From NCBI GenBank assembly GCA_019420945.1, contig JAHZGF010000015.1:1-59819 (forward strand): DNA of 59,819 nucleotides, read 5' to 3'. Both the position numbers and the translations under genes were made by a program. This stretch comes from Clostridiales bacterium. GTDB lineage: Bacteria; Bacillota; Clostridia; Oscillospirales; Oscillospiraceae. Each line of letters starts with the position of its first letter. Within the stretch, counting starts at the first letter, position 1. Positions 1-8,095 of this stretch are shown here, in pieces. The notes under the pieces are model-generated. The model worked only from the letters and a program-made list of their open reading frames with translations, did not search any database and was not told the DNA's origin.

Positions 1-2
1 CG

Positions 3-980
3 GAAACAGCGGCCGAGCTGGGGCTGACCGATCGCAAAGCCTGGGAGGACTATATGGAGCGTCATATTTTAACGCTGGCAAAGTATAATGGAATCCGGGT
101 TCAGAACCTACAATGGGTGGCTGCCCACCACAATGAACGGGGCCATCCGCACATCCATGTGGTGTTCTGGGATAAGAACCAGCGCACTATGGTCCCCTTT
201 GTTCACCCCAGCATCCCGGATAAAATACGCAGGCAGTTGATCCGTGACACCTTTGCGGAGAAAATACAGGCGTATTGTGAAACGAAGCAGCGGGCCAGAG
301 AGCGGCTTACTACTGCTGCCGTTGATCTGGTTGATGAGTTTGAGCAATATATGGAGCAGCTTCATCCTACCGAATACAAGCGACTGCGGGAAGCCTTTGG
401 CCATATCACGGATGATGAGCTGGGAGCCGCCCCACTTGATGGTGTTTTGAGTGCGGATGGGATGGCCCGATTTATCCCCGGCCTGTTTGTCCTGAAAGAA
501 AAGATGCCCAAAAAAGGCCGTCTGGCCTACAAATTGCTGCCGGAGGAAGTTAAGGCCGAACTGAATGCTTTTATCGGCAGCTTAAAAACAGACTGTAAGT
601 ACATTGGTGATCTGGTAAACGAGTATGCGGACGCCAAGTGCCAGCTTTCCATGCTCTATGACGCTGACCCTGCCCATGTGGAGGAACAGCGGCAGAAAGG
701 AATCGCGGAGGCGGACAAACTGATTGCCAACAAGGTATTGGAGGCCATACGCACCATGCTCCGCAAGGATCGGGAAACCGGAGCTTTTGAGTATGCCGAG
801 GCCCGAAAAGCCTACTATACAGAGCGGTTGATCTGTGAAATCCTGATGGCGTTAGAACAGAACGCCGTCAACATGGGTATGGAGTACGACGATTGCCAAA
901 AGGCTATGGGAGGTGATCTTTCCAAAGCCGCCAAAAAGGACTGGTATTTACGGCACAAGGACAGGGGTATGGAACCGTAG
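3..980 (+). CDS. MobP-type relaxase, C-terminal part (5' end outside window)
   Basis: DNA-nicking relaxase that would cut at oriT and lead the single strand into the secretion channel. The frame is open from base 3 through an internal ATG at 54, so the gene begins before the window. The fragment carries the metal-binding histidine motif HPHIHVVFWD about 50 residues in, preceded by a Trp-Val-Ala-Ala-His-His stretch, as in the third motif of MobP/MobA relaxases. The rest (about residue 80 onward) is a long, charged, helical C-terminal domain typical of MobP3-like ICE relaxases. The catalytic tyrosine region would lie upstream and is not visible. The assignment to MobP3 rather than another MobP subgroup is less certain. 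Confidence 0.82.
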   Translation, partial: ETAAELGLTDRKAWEDYMERHILTLAKYNGIRVQNLQWVAAHHNERGHPHIHVVFWDKNQRTMVPFVHPSIPDKIRRQLIRDTFAEKIQAYCETKQRARERLTTAAVDLVDEFEQYMEQLHPTEYKRLREAFGHITDDELGAAPLDGVLSADGMARFIPGLFVLKEKMPKKGRLAYKLLPEEVKAELNAFIGSLKTDCKYIGDLVNEYADAKCQLSMLYDADPAHVEEQRQKGIAEADKLIANKVLEAIRTMLRKDRETGAFEYAEARKAYYTERLICEILMALEQNAVNMGMEYDDCQKAMGGDLSKAAKKDWYLRHKDRGMEP

Positions 981-1036
981 TGTTTCTTGGGCTAATCCGC
1001 AGTCAAATAAATTGTCGAAATGTTTTACGGTTTATA

Positions 1037-1078
1037 ATCGCAAAACTAATTGACCGCAAACAGGTTTTGCGATATACT
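1037..1078 (+). promoter_or_regulatory. Promoter with flanking 10-bp inverted repeat (operator)
   Basis: TTGACC at 1050-1055 and TATACT at 1073-1078 are separated by 17 bp, a good sigma-A promoter for the AAA ATPase gene. A perfect 10-bp inverted repeat, ATCGCAAAAC at 1037-1046 and GTTTTGCGAT at 1064-1073, straddles the -35 box and reaches the -10 box. Its position suggests a repressor operator. No regulator gene for it is evident next to it. Confidence 0.6.
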
Positions 1079-1101
1079 ATTTACAAATGGAGGTGGTCAC
1101 G

Positions 1102-2313
1102 ATGATTGACAGGCCGTTATATGTGGATAAGATCATGGCTTATGCCGATACCCCGTTTGTAAAGATACTCACAGGGGTACGCCGCTGCGGGAAATCCACA
1201 ATATTGAAGATGATTATGGAACGGTTAAAGACCGAGCGGAATATTCCGGCTGAACGCATGATAAGCTGCCGTTACGATTCTATGGAATTTGAGGATATGA
1301 CGGCAAAGCAGATGTACGCACAGTTGAAGGAGCGTCTTTGCCCGGACGGAAAGACCTACCTGTTTCTGGACGAGGTACAGGAGATCAGGGGGTGGGAAAA
1401 GGTTGTAAATTCCCTGGCGTCCGACTTTGATGTTGACCTGTATATCACAGGCTCCAACTCCCGGATGATGTCCTCGGAAATCTCCACCTACCTTACTGGC
1501 CGGTATGTGTCTTTCCGCATTTTTACGCTGTCCTTCAGCGAATATCTGATGTTCAGAAGCAAGTTCACGACTGTCGGGGAACCCAAAGCCGAGCTTGCAA
1601 ATTATGTCCGTCTGGGCGGATTCCCGGCAACCCATTTGCAGGAGTTTTCTCAGGATGAGATCTACACGATTGTCAGGGATATATATAATTCCACAATCTT
1701 TTCAGACATTGTAAAACGAAATCAGGTCAGAAAAATCGACCAACTGGAGCGCGTTGTCAAATATACCTTCAACAATGTCGGCAACACCTTTTCGGCAAAG
1801 TCGATTGCGGACTACCTGAAAGCAGAGCGCCGCGCCCTTGACAATGAAACGGTTTACAGTTATTTGGAAAAGCTGGAAAAGGCATATCTGCTTCACCGTT
1901 GCTCCAGATACGATTTGCAGGGAAAGGAAATCCTGAAAACTCAGGAAAAGTTCTATCTGGCCGATACCGCCCTGCGGTACAGCGTTCTCGGTTATAACGC
2001 GGACAGCGTGGCTTCCAGCCTTGAAAACATTGTGTACCTGGAGCTTTGCCGCCGGGGATATACCGTCAATGTGGGAAAGACCAGCGATGGAGAGATTGAT
2101 TTTGTAGCGGTGCGGCAGAACGAGAAAATTTATGTTCAGGTCACACAGGAGATCAATTCGGAAAAGACAGAAAAGCGGGAATATGAGCGGCTGCTTGAAA
2201 TACACGACAATTACCCCAAATATGTTCTTACAACGGACGAATTTGCCGGGGGGAATTACGAGGGGATCAAGACCATGCACATAGCCGATTTTCTGCTCAG
2301 TTCTGAATATTAA
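1102..2313 (+). CDS. AAA ATPase with DUF4143-type C-terminal domain
   Basis: ATP-binding protein of the large AAA_14/DUF4143 group that is common in gut Firmicutes and archaea; its physiological role is not known. Walker A is GVRRCGKST at about residues 25-33, Walker B is YLFLDEVQE at about 86-95, and TGSNSRM at about 120 resembles sensor 1. The C-terminal third has the nuclease-like EIDFVAVR stretch found in DUF4143 proteins. The ATG at 1102 is preferred over 1087 because GGAGGTGG lies just upstream of it. The gene has its own promoter and terminator and is therefore separate from the transfer operon. It may be a passenger or defence-like gene, which is inference. Confidence 0.85.
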   Translation: MIDRPLYVDKIMAYADTPFVKILTGVRRCGKSTILKMIMERLKTERNIPAERMISCRYDSMEFEDMTAKQMYAQLKERLCPDGKTYLFLDEVQEIRGWEKVVNSLASDFDVDLYITGSNSRMMSSEISTYLTGRYVSFRIFTLSFSEYLMFRSKFTTVGEPKAELANYVRLGGFPATHLQEFSQDEIYTIVRDIYNSTIFSDIVKRNQVRKIDQLERVVKYTFNNVGNTFSAKSIADYLKAERRALDNETVYSYLEKLEKAYLLHRCSRYDLQGKEILKTQEKFYLADTALRYSVLGYNADSVASSLENIVYLELCRRGYTVNVGKTSDGEIDFVAVRQNEKIYVQVTQEINSEKTEKREYERLLEIHDNYPKYVLTTDEFAGGNYEGIKTMHIADFLLSSEY

Positions 2314-2328
2314 AGACACAGCTCAATG

Positions 2329-2362
2329 AAATGCCCGCTTGTTTATCAGGCGGGCATTTTCT
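2329..2362 (+). terminator. Intrinsic terminator after the AAA ATPase gene
   Basis: Arms AAATGCCCGC (2329-2338) and GCGGGCATTT (2350-2359) pair perfectly around an 11-nt loop and are followed by a T-rich stretch. It lies 15 bp after the ATPase stop codon. Confidence 0.85.
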
Positions 2363-2418
2363 TTTGGAAAGCTGGATTCGAGGCAGAAGATTTTTTCTAA
2401 AAGTTGATACTTGCTGAT

Positions 2419-2471
2419 AAAAGTCGCTTGAAAAAGTTTTTGGTTTGCAGGAAAAGTCCCTTGAAAAAGTT
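2419..2471. repeat. Pair of about 20-bp direct repeats in a non-coding stretch
   Basis: Two copies of a sequence beginning AAAAGTC and ending CTTGAAAAAGTT occur at 2419-2438 and 2452-2471, differing at one base, with starts 33 bp apart. The interval 2363-2553 has no gene. It also holds a small hairpin (AACCGG at 2522-2527, CCGGTT at 2532-2537) just before the ribosome site of the next gene. The repeats could be protein-binding iterons, part of oriT, or a control site for the transfer operon; the sequence alone does not decide. Confidence 0.45.
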
Positions 2472-2553
2472 GATGATTTTCTCCGCTTTTATTCCCGCTT
2501 CTATGTCCCGATAAATACAACAACCGGCCGCCCGGTTCGAGAAAGGAGATTGG

Positions 2554-2880
2554 ATGAACACAGTAACAACGAGTTATAAGCACAACGGGGTGCCGGTGTC
2601 TATCCCCAGAGGGTCCTATGGCGTGACCCGCCTGACGGCCCGGCTGTATGAGTACCCCAAAGGGCATCCCTGCCGGGGGTGCCCTTTTACTTTACGGACT
2701 TCCGTTCCGTCCTGTATGTTCCCCAGCCGAAAGGACGGCGGGTGCCTCTGGTACGATCTGAAGCGGAAGAAGCGCCCACCCCTGCCGCACACCTATCCCC
2801 GGAGTCAGGCGGCGGCAGAGCGCATTTTTGATTTCATTGAAGTTCTCAAAAAGGTGATGAAACGAAAGGGTTACTCGTAA
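2554..2880 (+). CDS. Small cysteine-containing ICE protein of unknown function
   Basis: A 108-residue basic protein with a strong Shine-Dalgarno (GAAAGGAG) before ATG. It has a Cys-x2-Cys pair (HPCRGCPF) near residue 47 and further cysteines at about 60 and 68, a spacing that could bind zinc. The C-terminal 25 residues are helical and Lys/Arg-rich. It is the first gene of the long transfer operon, and the next gene starts 16 bp after its stop. No family was recognised. Confidence 0.65.
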   Translation: MNTVTTSYKHNGVPVSIPRGSYGVTRLTARLYEYPKGHPCRGCPFTLRTSVPSCMFPSRKDGGCLWYDLKRKKRPPLPHTYPRSQAAAERIFDFIEVLKKVMKRKGYS

Positions 2881-2896
2881 AAAGGAGGTTTGCCGG

Positions 2897-3580
2897 TTGC
2901 GGAGCAAAACAGATTTTTACCGGCTGTTCTTTGAACAGCTCGCCCGAAAGGGCTTTGATGTAAAGCGGTCCCAATCTTCGGATTATATTGCGGACATCTA
3001 CTATAAAAATCAGCTTGTGGCCTATTTTTCCAAGGCGGATACGGTGATCCAGAACCCGTTTATTGCTGTGAAAGAAAAGGTCATGCGGCTTATCAACGAC
3101 ACCGCCCAGAACACGGCGGTCAAGGCGGGCATCTGCCGGGACTGCCCCTACACGGACGCCAACGAAAAGCTGCCCAACGGTTCCTACAAGCTGGCGGAAT
3201 ACAACGGCGTGACTTTGGCCTGCAAGGAGCATCACCTGTTCGGCTATGTGTTCTCCACCTACCGCACTGCCCCGGATTCCGGGGAAATGCTGGCGCGTCA
3301 GGTCTTTTACAACAAAGAGTTTGCCGGTCAGGATTTTGCCAAGCGCAGCGGCCTGGTGGACGAAAAGGCCCTATTCAGCGAGGAAGAATTGCGGGTCCTT
3401 CACGCCGGACTGGTCAAAATGAGCATACTCGATCACGATGTTTCCAATGACGCCCGTGAATCTGTGGAGCGGATTCTTGACAAAATCGAGGAAATCATGC
3501 CGGAGCTGCGGGAGGCCGACATGGACTTTGATTTTGATATGGAATTTGGGCTGAATGATGAAATGGAGATGGGAGGATAG
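2897..3580 (+). CDS. Conserved ICE protein of unknown function
   Basis: A 227-residue soluble protein beginning at TTG, chosen because AAAGGAGG lies at 2880-2887 and no better start exists. It has a Cys-x2-Cys (CRDCPYTD) at about residue 75, a later Cys-x2-His (ACKEHH) at about 105, and a very acidic C-terminus with a repeated Asp-Phe/Met pattern. The four ligands could form a zinc site. It lies in an array of small accessory genes before the coupling protein. No enzyme motif was recognised. Confidence 0.65.
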   Translation: MRSKTDFYRLFFEQLARKGFDVKRSQSSDYIADIYYKNQLVAYFSKADTVIQNPFIAVKEKVMRLINDTAQNTAVKAGICRDCPYTDANEKLPNGSYKLAEYNGVTLACKEHHLFGYVFSTYRTAPDSGEMLARQVFYNKEFAGQDFAKRSGLVDEKALFSEEELRVLHAGLVKMSILDHDVSNDARESVERILDKIEEIMPELREADMDFDFDMEFGLNDEMEMGG

Positions 3581-3583
3581 CCT

Positions 3584-3871
3584 ATGATGAACAGCAAGCG
3601 GAATCAGACCATCGCTATCGCCCGGTTTCTCATGTATAAGCACAACCTGAACCAGCAACTTGAAGGCATGACAGACGAGGAATATCTGGCCGACCCTATC
3701 GGGCTGGATGTGGGCAGCTATGTAAAGGATTTGATGCGGTACTGCCCGGAAAATGTGGTGGATCAGGTCATGGAGCATCAGGACGCGCTTTTGAGGCGGC
3801 TGGGGAGGGACTATCTCTCTGTGATTGCGTTTATGCCTTATGAGGAAGATGGAGGTGTGAGGTATGCGTGA
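3584..3871 (+). CDS. Small ICE protein of unknown function
   Basis: A 95-residue protein starting at ATG behind GGGAGG, 3 bp after the previous stop, and overlapping the next gene by 8 bp, so translation is probably coupled. It appears mostly helical and slightly acidic, with no membrane segment or recognised motif. Confidence 0.6.
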   Translation: MMNSKRNQTIAIARFLMYKHNLNQQLEGMTDEEYLADPIGLDVGSYVKDLMRYCPENVVDQVMEHQDALLRRLGRDYLSVIAFMPYEEDGGVRYA

Positions 3872-4232
3872 CGGGCGCCCAAATCCCGATATATGGGGAA
3901 ACATCATCACCTGCGGCGAGATCGCCGTGGGTATCTATGAAATCGTCGGCACCAAAAAGCGGGGGCTTGAGATCCCCAAGGCCGTTGCGGAGGAAATCCT
4001 GCCGGAGTCCGTCATGGAGCAGGCCACACAGGACGGCGAGGCCCTGTGCTTTACCGACCCAGTTTCCAATGCCATTGTTGCCGACGCTCTGCTGGAGCAG
4101 GAGCTTGTGATCGACCCCAAGGCCGCAGCACAATTGGAGGCTATCCGGCAGCTTGATGATGTGTCCTATGACACCGGCTTTGAGCCGTCCATCAGCGATG
4201 TAGAGCTGGATGGGCTGGATTTGGAAAGGTAG
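3864..4232 (+). CDS. Acidic ICE protein of unknown function
   Basis: A 122-residue acidic protein that overlaps the 3' end of the preceding gene; GGAGGTG lies just upstream of the ATG. The N-terminal half (about residues 1-50) reads as a small alpha/beta fold, and the C-terminus is strongly acidic. It lacks membrane segments or known motifs. The alternative frame across this stretch is very basic and proline-rich and was judged a shadow. Confidence 0.6.
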   Translation: MRDGRPNPDIWGNIITCGEIAVGIYEIVGTKKRGLEIPKAVAEEILPESVMEQATQDGEALCFTDPVSNAIVADALLEQELVIDPKAAAQLEAIRQLDDVSYDTGFEPSISDVELDGLDLER

Positions 4233-4240
4233 GTGATAAA

Positions 4241-4954
4241 TTGCGGCTGGTCTATATCTCATCCCCCCTGCGCGGGGATGTGGAGCGGAATATCCAAAGA
4301 GCAAGGGACTACTGTGCGTATGCGGCATCCAGCGGGGTGATTCCCTTGGCGCCCCACACGATCTTCACGCAATATCTGGATGATGAACAGCCGGAGCAGC
4401 GTGAACAGGGATTGCGGATGGGCCGCGACCTGATGTGGCGTTGCGATGACCTCTGGGTAGTGGGCAGCACCATTTCTTCCGGGATGCGGGAAGAAATTGA
4501 ACTTGCAAAGAAGCTCTATATGCCCATTTTCTATGTGCCGGAAGATATGGTACAGGAGAAAGTTAAAATCCGTCAGCAGGATCACCTCCTTAGATTGGAT
4601 GACTGCATTGAGGGAAGCAGCAAGAGCAGCTATGAGGGACAGATTCTTGTCCTAAAACCGGAGGCTTACGGCAGCAGCATGGATTTGACCGCAGACGATT
4701 CCCTGTGGTATGCCCGTGACGGGTTTGGCTGCATTTATGGAGCCAGAGGGCAGGCGGTCTATGCGGAAAACCTGCTGGATGGGCGGTACATTCACTGGGA
4801 GCGCAAGGACTTCTACGGTATCGTAAAGCCGGAAAGTCTGGCCGCATGGATCGCGGATAAGCCGATCCGCAGCGAGGCGGCGGAAGCGGTGCTGGAGGCC
4901 GCCGTACAGAACCTTGCCCCTGAACTGGAGGATGGGGAGGAATTGGAGCCATGA
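4241..4954 (+). CDS. DUF4406/DUF7768-like protein with extra C-terminal domain
   Basis: The N-terminal 110 residues resemble the nucleoside 2-deoxyribosyltransferase-like DUF4406/DUF7768 group found in phages and ICEs: YISSPLRGD at the start, a conserved HTIFTQYLDD stretch, and SSGMREEIELA at about residues 82-92. The C-terminal 110 residues form a separate domain rich in Tyr, Gly and Trp, of unknown role. The start is TTG with an upstream AGGTGAT. The gene overlaps the next by 4 bp (ATGA). If enzymatic, it may act on nucleotides, which is inference. Confidence 0.65.
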   Translation: MRLVYISSPLRGDVERNIQRARDYCAYAASSGVIPLAPHTIFTQYLDDEQPEQREQGLRMGRDLMWRCDDLWVVGSTISSGMREEIELAKKLYMPIFYVPEDMVQEKVKIRQQDHLLRLDDCIEGSSKSSYEGQILVLKPEAYGSSMDLTADDSLWYARDGFGCIYGARGQAVYAENLLDGRYIHWERKDFYGIVKPESLAAWIADKPIRSEAAEAVLEAAVQNLAPELEDGEELEP

Positions 4955-5397
4955 GGACCAAGGGGAAGTTGCTGGTCTGCGGGCTGATTTTTGTTTCCGG
5001 CGCAGTCCTGAATCTCTTTTTCTCCACCGCTGTTCATGGGCTGCTGACGAGGAAAATCACCCGGCTCTCCCTCCTTCCTATCGGGGACTGCCTTGCCAGC
5101 CTGTTTTCCAGCCGCCAACATTTGATGCTGTACCTCTGCCTGCAAGGATTTGTGTGTGTGCTGGCCGTGATGTTCTTTCTCACCAATATGCGGCCCTATG
5201 AATCCGACCTGGATACCATCACGCCGGAGATCAAGACCCCCAAGGCGGTGGGTCAGTATCAGCATGGATCGGCCCGCTGGATGAGCGACGCGGAAAAAGA
5301 AAAAGCCTTTGACAGCTTCATCCTGGACCCGCATGACCCGGCCATGCGGGAACTACTGAAAACCGGTTGTGATGGGCTGGATTTTATGAAAAAGTGA
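4951..5397 (+). CDS. N-terminal membrane part of VirD4-like coupling protein
   Basis: A 148-residue protein with two hydrophobic segments (about residues 7-27 and 55-78), then a soluble tail with GQYQHGSARWMS. That tail resembles the GxARW region found just after the membrane anchor of VirD4/TraG coupling proteins. It ends at TGA 9 bp before the TTG of the ATPase gene, and both genes are in the same reading frame. The two together have the length of a normal coupling protein. It is therefore either a natural two-subunit form or a nonsense-split gene. Confidence 0.7.
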   Translation: MRTKGKLLVCGLIFVSGAVLNLFFSTAVHGLLTRKITRLSLLPIGDCLASLFSSRQHLMLYLCLQGFVCVLAVMFFLTNMRPYESDLDTITPEIKTPKAVGQYQHGSARWMSDAEKEKAFDSFILDPHDPAMRELLKTGCDGLDFMKK

Positions 5398-5406
5398 GGT
5401 GTTTGT

Positions 5407-6963
5407 TTGAAACTGAATCTGCATCCTAAAGTGATCCCCAAGGACACGCCGCCTGCCCCGCTGACGAAAGGCGGCGTGGTGGTGGGCATGAAAAAGGAGG
5501 GCGACAAGGAAAAAATCTATTTTGTGGGGGATGACTGCCACCTGCTCTGCGTGGGCGCCACCCGTTCCGGCAAGTCCCGCTGCCTGGTACTGGAGAGCAT
5601 CTGCCTTCTGGGGCTTGCCGGGGAATCTATTTTCTGTTCGGACCCCAAGGCCGAGCTGTTCCACTACACCTCTGAATTTCTGAAAAAGCTGGGGTATGAA
5701 GTGCTGGTGCTGGACTTCAAGAACCCGGCCAAGAGTATGCGCTACAACCTTCTCCAGCCTGTCATTGACGCCATCAACGAGGGTGACACAGACCGGGCGG
5801 AAATGCTGGCCTGGGATCTGACCAATAATCTGGTAGGCAAGCCGGAGGGAGAGAAAATCTGGACGAACGGCGAGTGTTCCATCATCGCCGCCGCCATCCT
5901 CTGTGTGGTGTGCGATAACCAGAAGCGGCCGGAATTTCAGAATATGACCAATGTGTATTGGTTCATATCCGAGATGTGCCGTACCATCGGGAATAAAATG
6001 CCCCTGCTGGAGTATCTGAAAAAGCAGTCGCCAACCCACCCGGCGCGGGCGCTGCTCTCCATCTCCGATGTGGCCCCGTCCCGCACCAGAGGTAGCTTTT
6101 ACACCTCCGCCCTCACCACCCTACGGCTGTTTACCTCGAAATCCATTTACGCCATCACCCATACCAGCGATTTTACGCTCTCCGACCTGGGAACTAAAAA
6201 GCAGGCACTCTTTGTGATCCTGCCGGACGAGAAAACCACCTTTTACCCGATTGCCTCTCTCATTGTGTCCCAGCAGTATGAGCTTTTGGCGGAGGCGGCG
6301 GATCGCCGGGGCGGGCGGTTGGAGCGGCGGGTGAATTTCCTGCTGGATGAGTTTGGAAATTTTACCCCCATCAGCGATATGACGAACAAGCTCACTGTGG
6401 CGGCAGGGCGCGGGATGCGCTATGCCCTCTATGTGCAGGGGTTCGATCAGCTCAAGGAGAAGTACAGCGACAACATCGCCAACACCATCAAGGGCAACTG
6501 CCAGATCTGGGCCTATCTCCAAAGCGATGACCCGGAAACCCTGCGGGAAATGTCGGACAAGCTGGGTAGCTACACCACATCCAGCTATCAGCTCTCGGCC
6601 AGCAACGGGCGGTTCACCACACCGTCCAGCTCCCAGAGCGTCAGCCTGACGGAGCGTAAGCTACTCAATACGGATGAGGTCCGGCGCGTCAAGCGGCCCT
6701 ATCAGATCATCACCAGCCGGGACCATCCGGCCATGATGTACGCCCCCGACCTCTCCAAATGGCTGTTCAATCAAATGCTGGGCATGGGAGACATGGAGCA
6801 TAACCGGAAGCTGCGGGAGGAGCGGGAAAACAAACGGCCCGTTATCACCGATACCAAGCAAGAGATCGCATTGTGGAATATCTGGGTCTACTATCAAAAG
6901 GACATCATGCGCCGCCTTGCGCAGCAGAAAAACGCAGGGGGCGGCGCTTCTGATGATGAATAA
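5407..6963 (+). CDS. VirD4/TraG-type type IV coupling ATPase
   Basis: Links the relaxase-DNA complex to the secretion channel and energises transfer. Walker A is GATRSGKS at about residues 50-57; Walker B is FLLDEFGNF at about 310-318; the QGFDQL stretch follows, as in VirD4 of clostridial ICEs. At 518 residues it lacks the usual N-terminal membrane anchor, which is supplied by the preceding 148-residue frame. The start is TTG behind GAGGTG, directly after the upstream TGA in the same frame. The middle contains the all-alpha domain expected in this family. Confidence 0.92.
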   Translation: MKLNLHPKVIPKDTPPAPLTKGGVVVGMKKEGDKEKIYFVGDDCHLLCVGATRSGKSRCLVLESICLLGLAGESIFCSDPKAELFHYTSEFLKKLGYEVLVLDFKNPAKSMRYNLLQPVIDAINEGDTDRAEMLAWDLTNNLVGKPEGEKIWTNGECSIIAAAILCVVCDNQKRPEFQNMTNVYWFISEMCRTIGNKMPLLEYLKKQSPTHPARALLSISDVAPSRTRGSFYTSALTTLRLFTSKSIYAITHTSDFTLSDLGTKKQALFVILPDEKTTFYPIASLIVSQQYELLAEAADRRGGRLERRVNFLLDEFGNFTPISDMTNKLTVAAGRGMRYALYVQGFDQLKEKYSDNIANTIKGNCQIWAYLQSDDPETLREMSDKLGSYTTSSYQLSASNGRFTTPSSSQSVSLTERKLLNTDEVRRVKRPYQIITSRDHPAMMYAPDLSKWLFNQMLGMGDMEHNRKLREERENKRPVITDTKQEIALWNIWVYYQKDIMRRLAQQKNAGGGASDDE

Positions 6964-6979
6964 ATTTCAGGAGGTTTTG

Positions 6980-7342
6980 ATGAAAGAAAAAGTAAAACAG
7001 ACGATGGGCGGGTTGCGTAAGTCCGTCCGGGCGGCAGGTGTCGGTCTTTCCACACTTGCCGCCTCTTTTTTCATGTCCGCACCGGCTTATGCGGCTGGTG
7101 TGGAGGACAGCCAGATTGTGACGGGCACCGAGCAGTTGATTGGCGACCTGACCACCTGGCTCATGGTCCTGGCCCCGGTGGTGTCCGGCCTGCTTATCAT
7201 CTACTTCTGCATCCGGCGCGGAATGGCTGACGAGATGGATCAAAAGAAATGGAATAACCGCATTGTGGTGGCCGTGGTGTCCTGCATCGGCGCCGTTCTT
7301 GGTTCCGCCACTCTGAACCTGATCCTCGGCTACTATCAGTAA
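6980..7342 (+). CDS. VirB2-like small membrane protein with signal peptide
   Basis: A 120-residue protein with a cleavable signal peptide ending APAYAAG at about residue 36, then two hydrophobic stretches (about 55-75 and 93-115) separated by a short basic loop. This layout is that of VirB2/TrbC-type conjugative pilin or channel subunits. The ATG at 6980 is chosen because AGGAGG stands directly upstream. It follows the coupling ATPase, where other ICEs of this type carry the same kind of gene. Pilin function is inferred from topology only. Confidence 0.7.
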   Translation: MKEKVKQTMGGLRKSVRAAGVGLSTLAASFFMSAPAYAAGVEDSQIVTGTEQLIGDLTTWLMVLAPVVSGLLIIYFCIRRGMADEMDQKKWNNRIVVAVVSCIGAVLGSATLNLILGYYQ

Positions 7343-7419
7343 GCCGGGGGCTTTTTCGTAGTACAGGCGATTCCCACGCCTTACTAAATAAATCACTTCA
7401 TCAATAGGAGGAAAAAATT

Positions 7420-7683
7420 ATGGCTAACTTCATCCGCAACACTCAGGTTAAGGCTATGACTTCCATCTGGACGGCCAAGCAGAAGGCCCGTGAGCTGGCA
7501 GGCCGCACGAAGGAGGCGCTGGTAAACCGTGAGGGGCAGGGCACCCTTGATGTGGCGATCACGGTGCTGATCTCCATTGTCCTGGGCGCTCTGATCCTGG
7601 CGGGCCTCTACCTCATTGTGGACAGCACTGTGCTGCCGACCATTACCCAGCGCATCAAGGATATGTTCGATTACGCGGGCTGA
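7420..7683 (+). CDS. Flp-pilin-like small membrane protein (DUF6133-like)
   Basis: An 87-residue protein with a basic amphipathic N-terminal half, then REGQGTLDVA followed by one long hydrophobic helix (about residues 45-68) and a short C-terminal tail. This is the layout of Flp-type prepilins and class III signal peptides, where a prepilin peptidase cuts just before the helix. It resembles small ICE proteins annotated DUF6133. A strong AGGAGG precedes the ATG. The same G-x-G stretch recurs in the two TadE-like proteins further on, which suggests a shared processing enzyme. Confidence 0.7.
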   Translation: MANFIRNTQVKAMTSIWTAKQKARELAGRTKEALVNREGQGTLDVAITVLISIVLGALILAGLYLIVDSTVLPTITQRIKDMFDYAG

Positions 7684-7743
7684 TGTTTGGCGGAACCGGC
7701 GGGGCGTTATGCCCCGCCACACTTTTTATCAAGGAGGTTTTCT

Positions 7744-8025
7744 ATGGAGTTCAGAGCGGAGATCAAACGGACGCTGACCGGTCCCGACAAGCTGCGGGCG
7801 GTGTGCAGCGTCATCCTGGACGATTGCTTTCTGGTGAAGAATGTCCGGGTGGTGGAGGGTGAAAAGGGGCTGTTCGTGTCCCTGCCCAGCCGCCGGAATG
7901 TAAAAGGCGAATGGACGGAACAGTGCTTCCCCATGACGAAGGAGCTGCGGGAGAAGCTGTCCGCCGTGGTGCTGGCCGAGTATGACCGGGCGCTGGCGGA
8001 GGGCGGCGGGACGCCTGCCGCCTGA
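7744..8025 (+). CDS. SpoVG-like protein
   Basis: A 93-residue homologue of SpoVG, a small regulatory nucleic-acid-binding protein. The match covers the fold: a conserved LRAVCSVILDDCFLVKNVRV, then EKGLFVSLPSRR, and a C-terminal LREKL helix. The ATG at 7744 follows AAGGAGG; an earlier in-frame start at 7687 has no such site. Chromosomal SpoVG affects septation, capsule and RNA regulation in Firmicutes. Here it is embedded between VirB2-like and VirB6-like genes, so a regulatory role in transfer is plausible but unproven. Confidence 0.85.
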   Translation: MEFRAEIKRTLTGPDKLRAVCSVILDDCFLVKNVRVVEGEKGLFVSLPSRRNVKGEWTEQCFPMTKELREKLSAVVLAEYDRALAEGGGTPAA

Positions 8026-8095
8026 CCCGCCCCGTTTTCCATTCATACGACAAGGGGGCGGCCCCGGCCGCCCCCGGAAAGGAGGTGGCCGCTGG

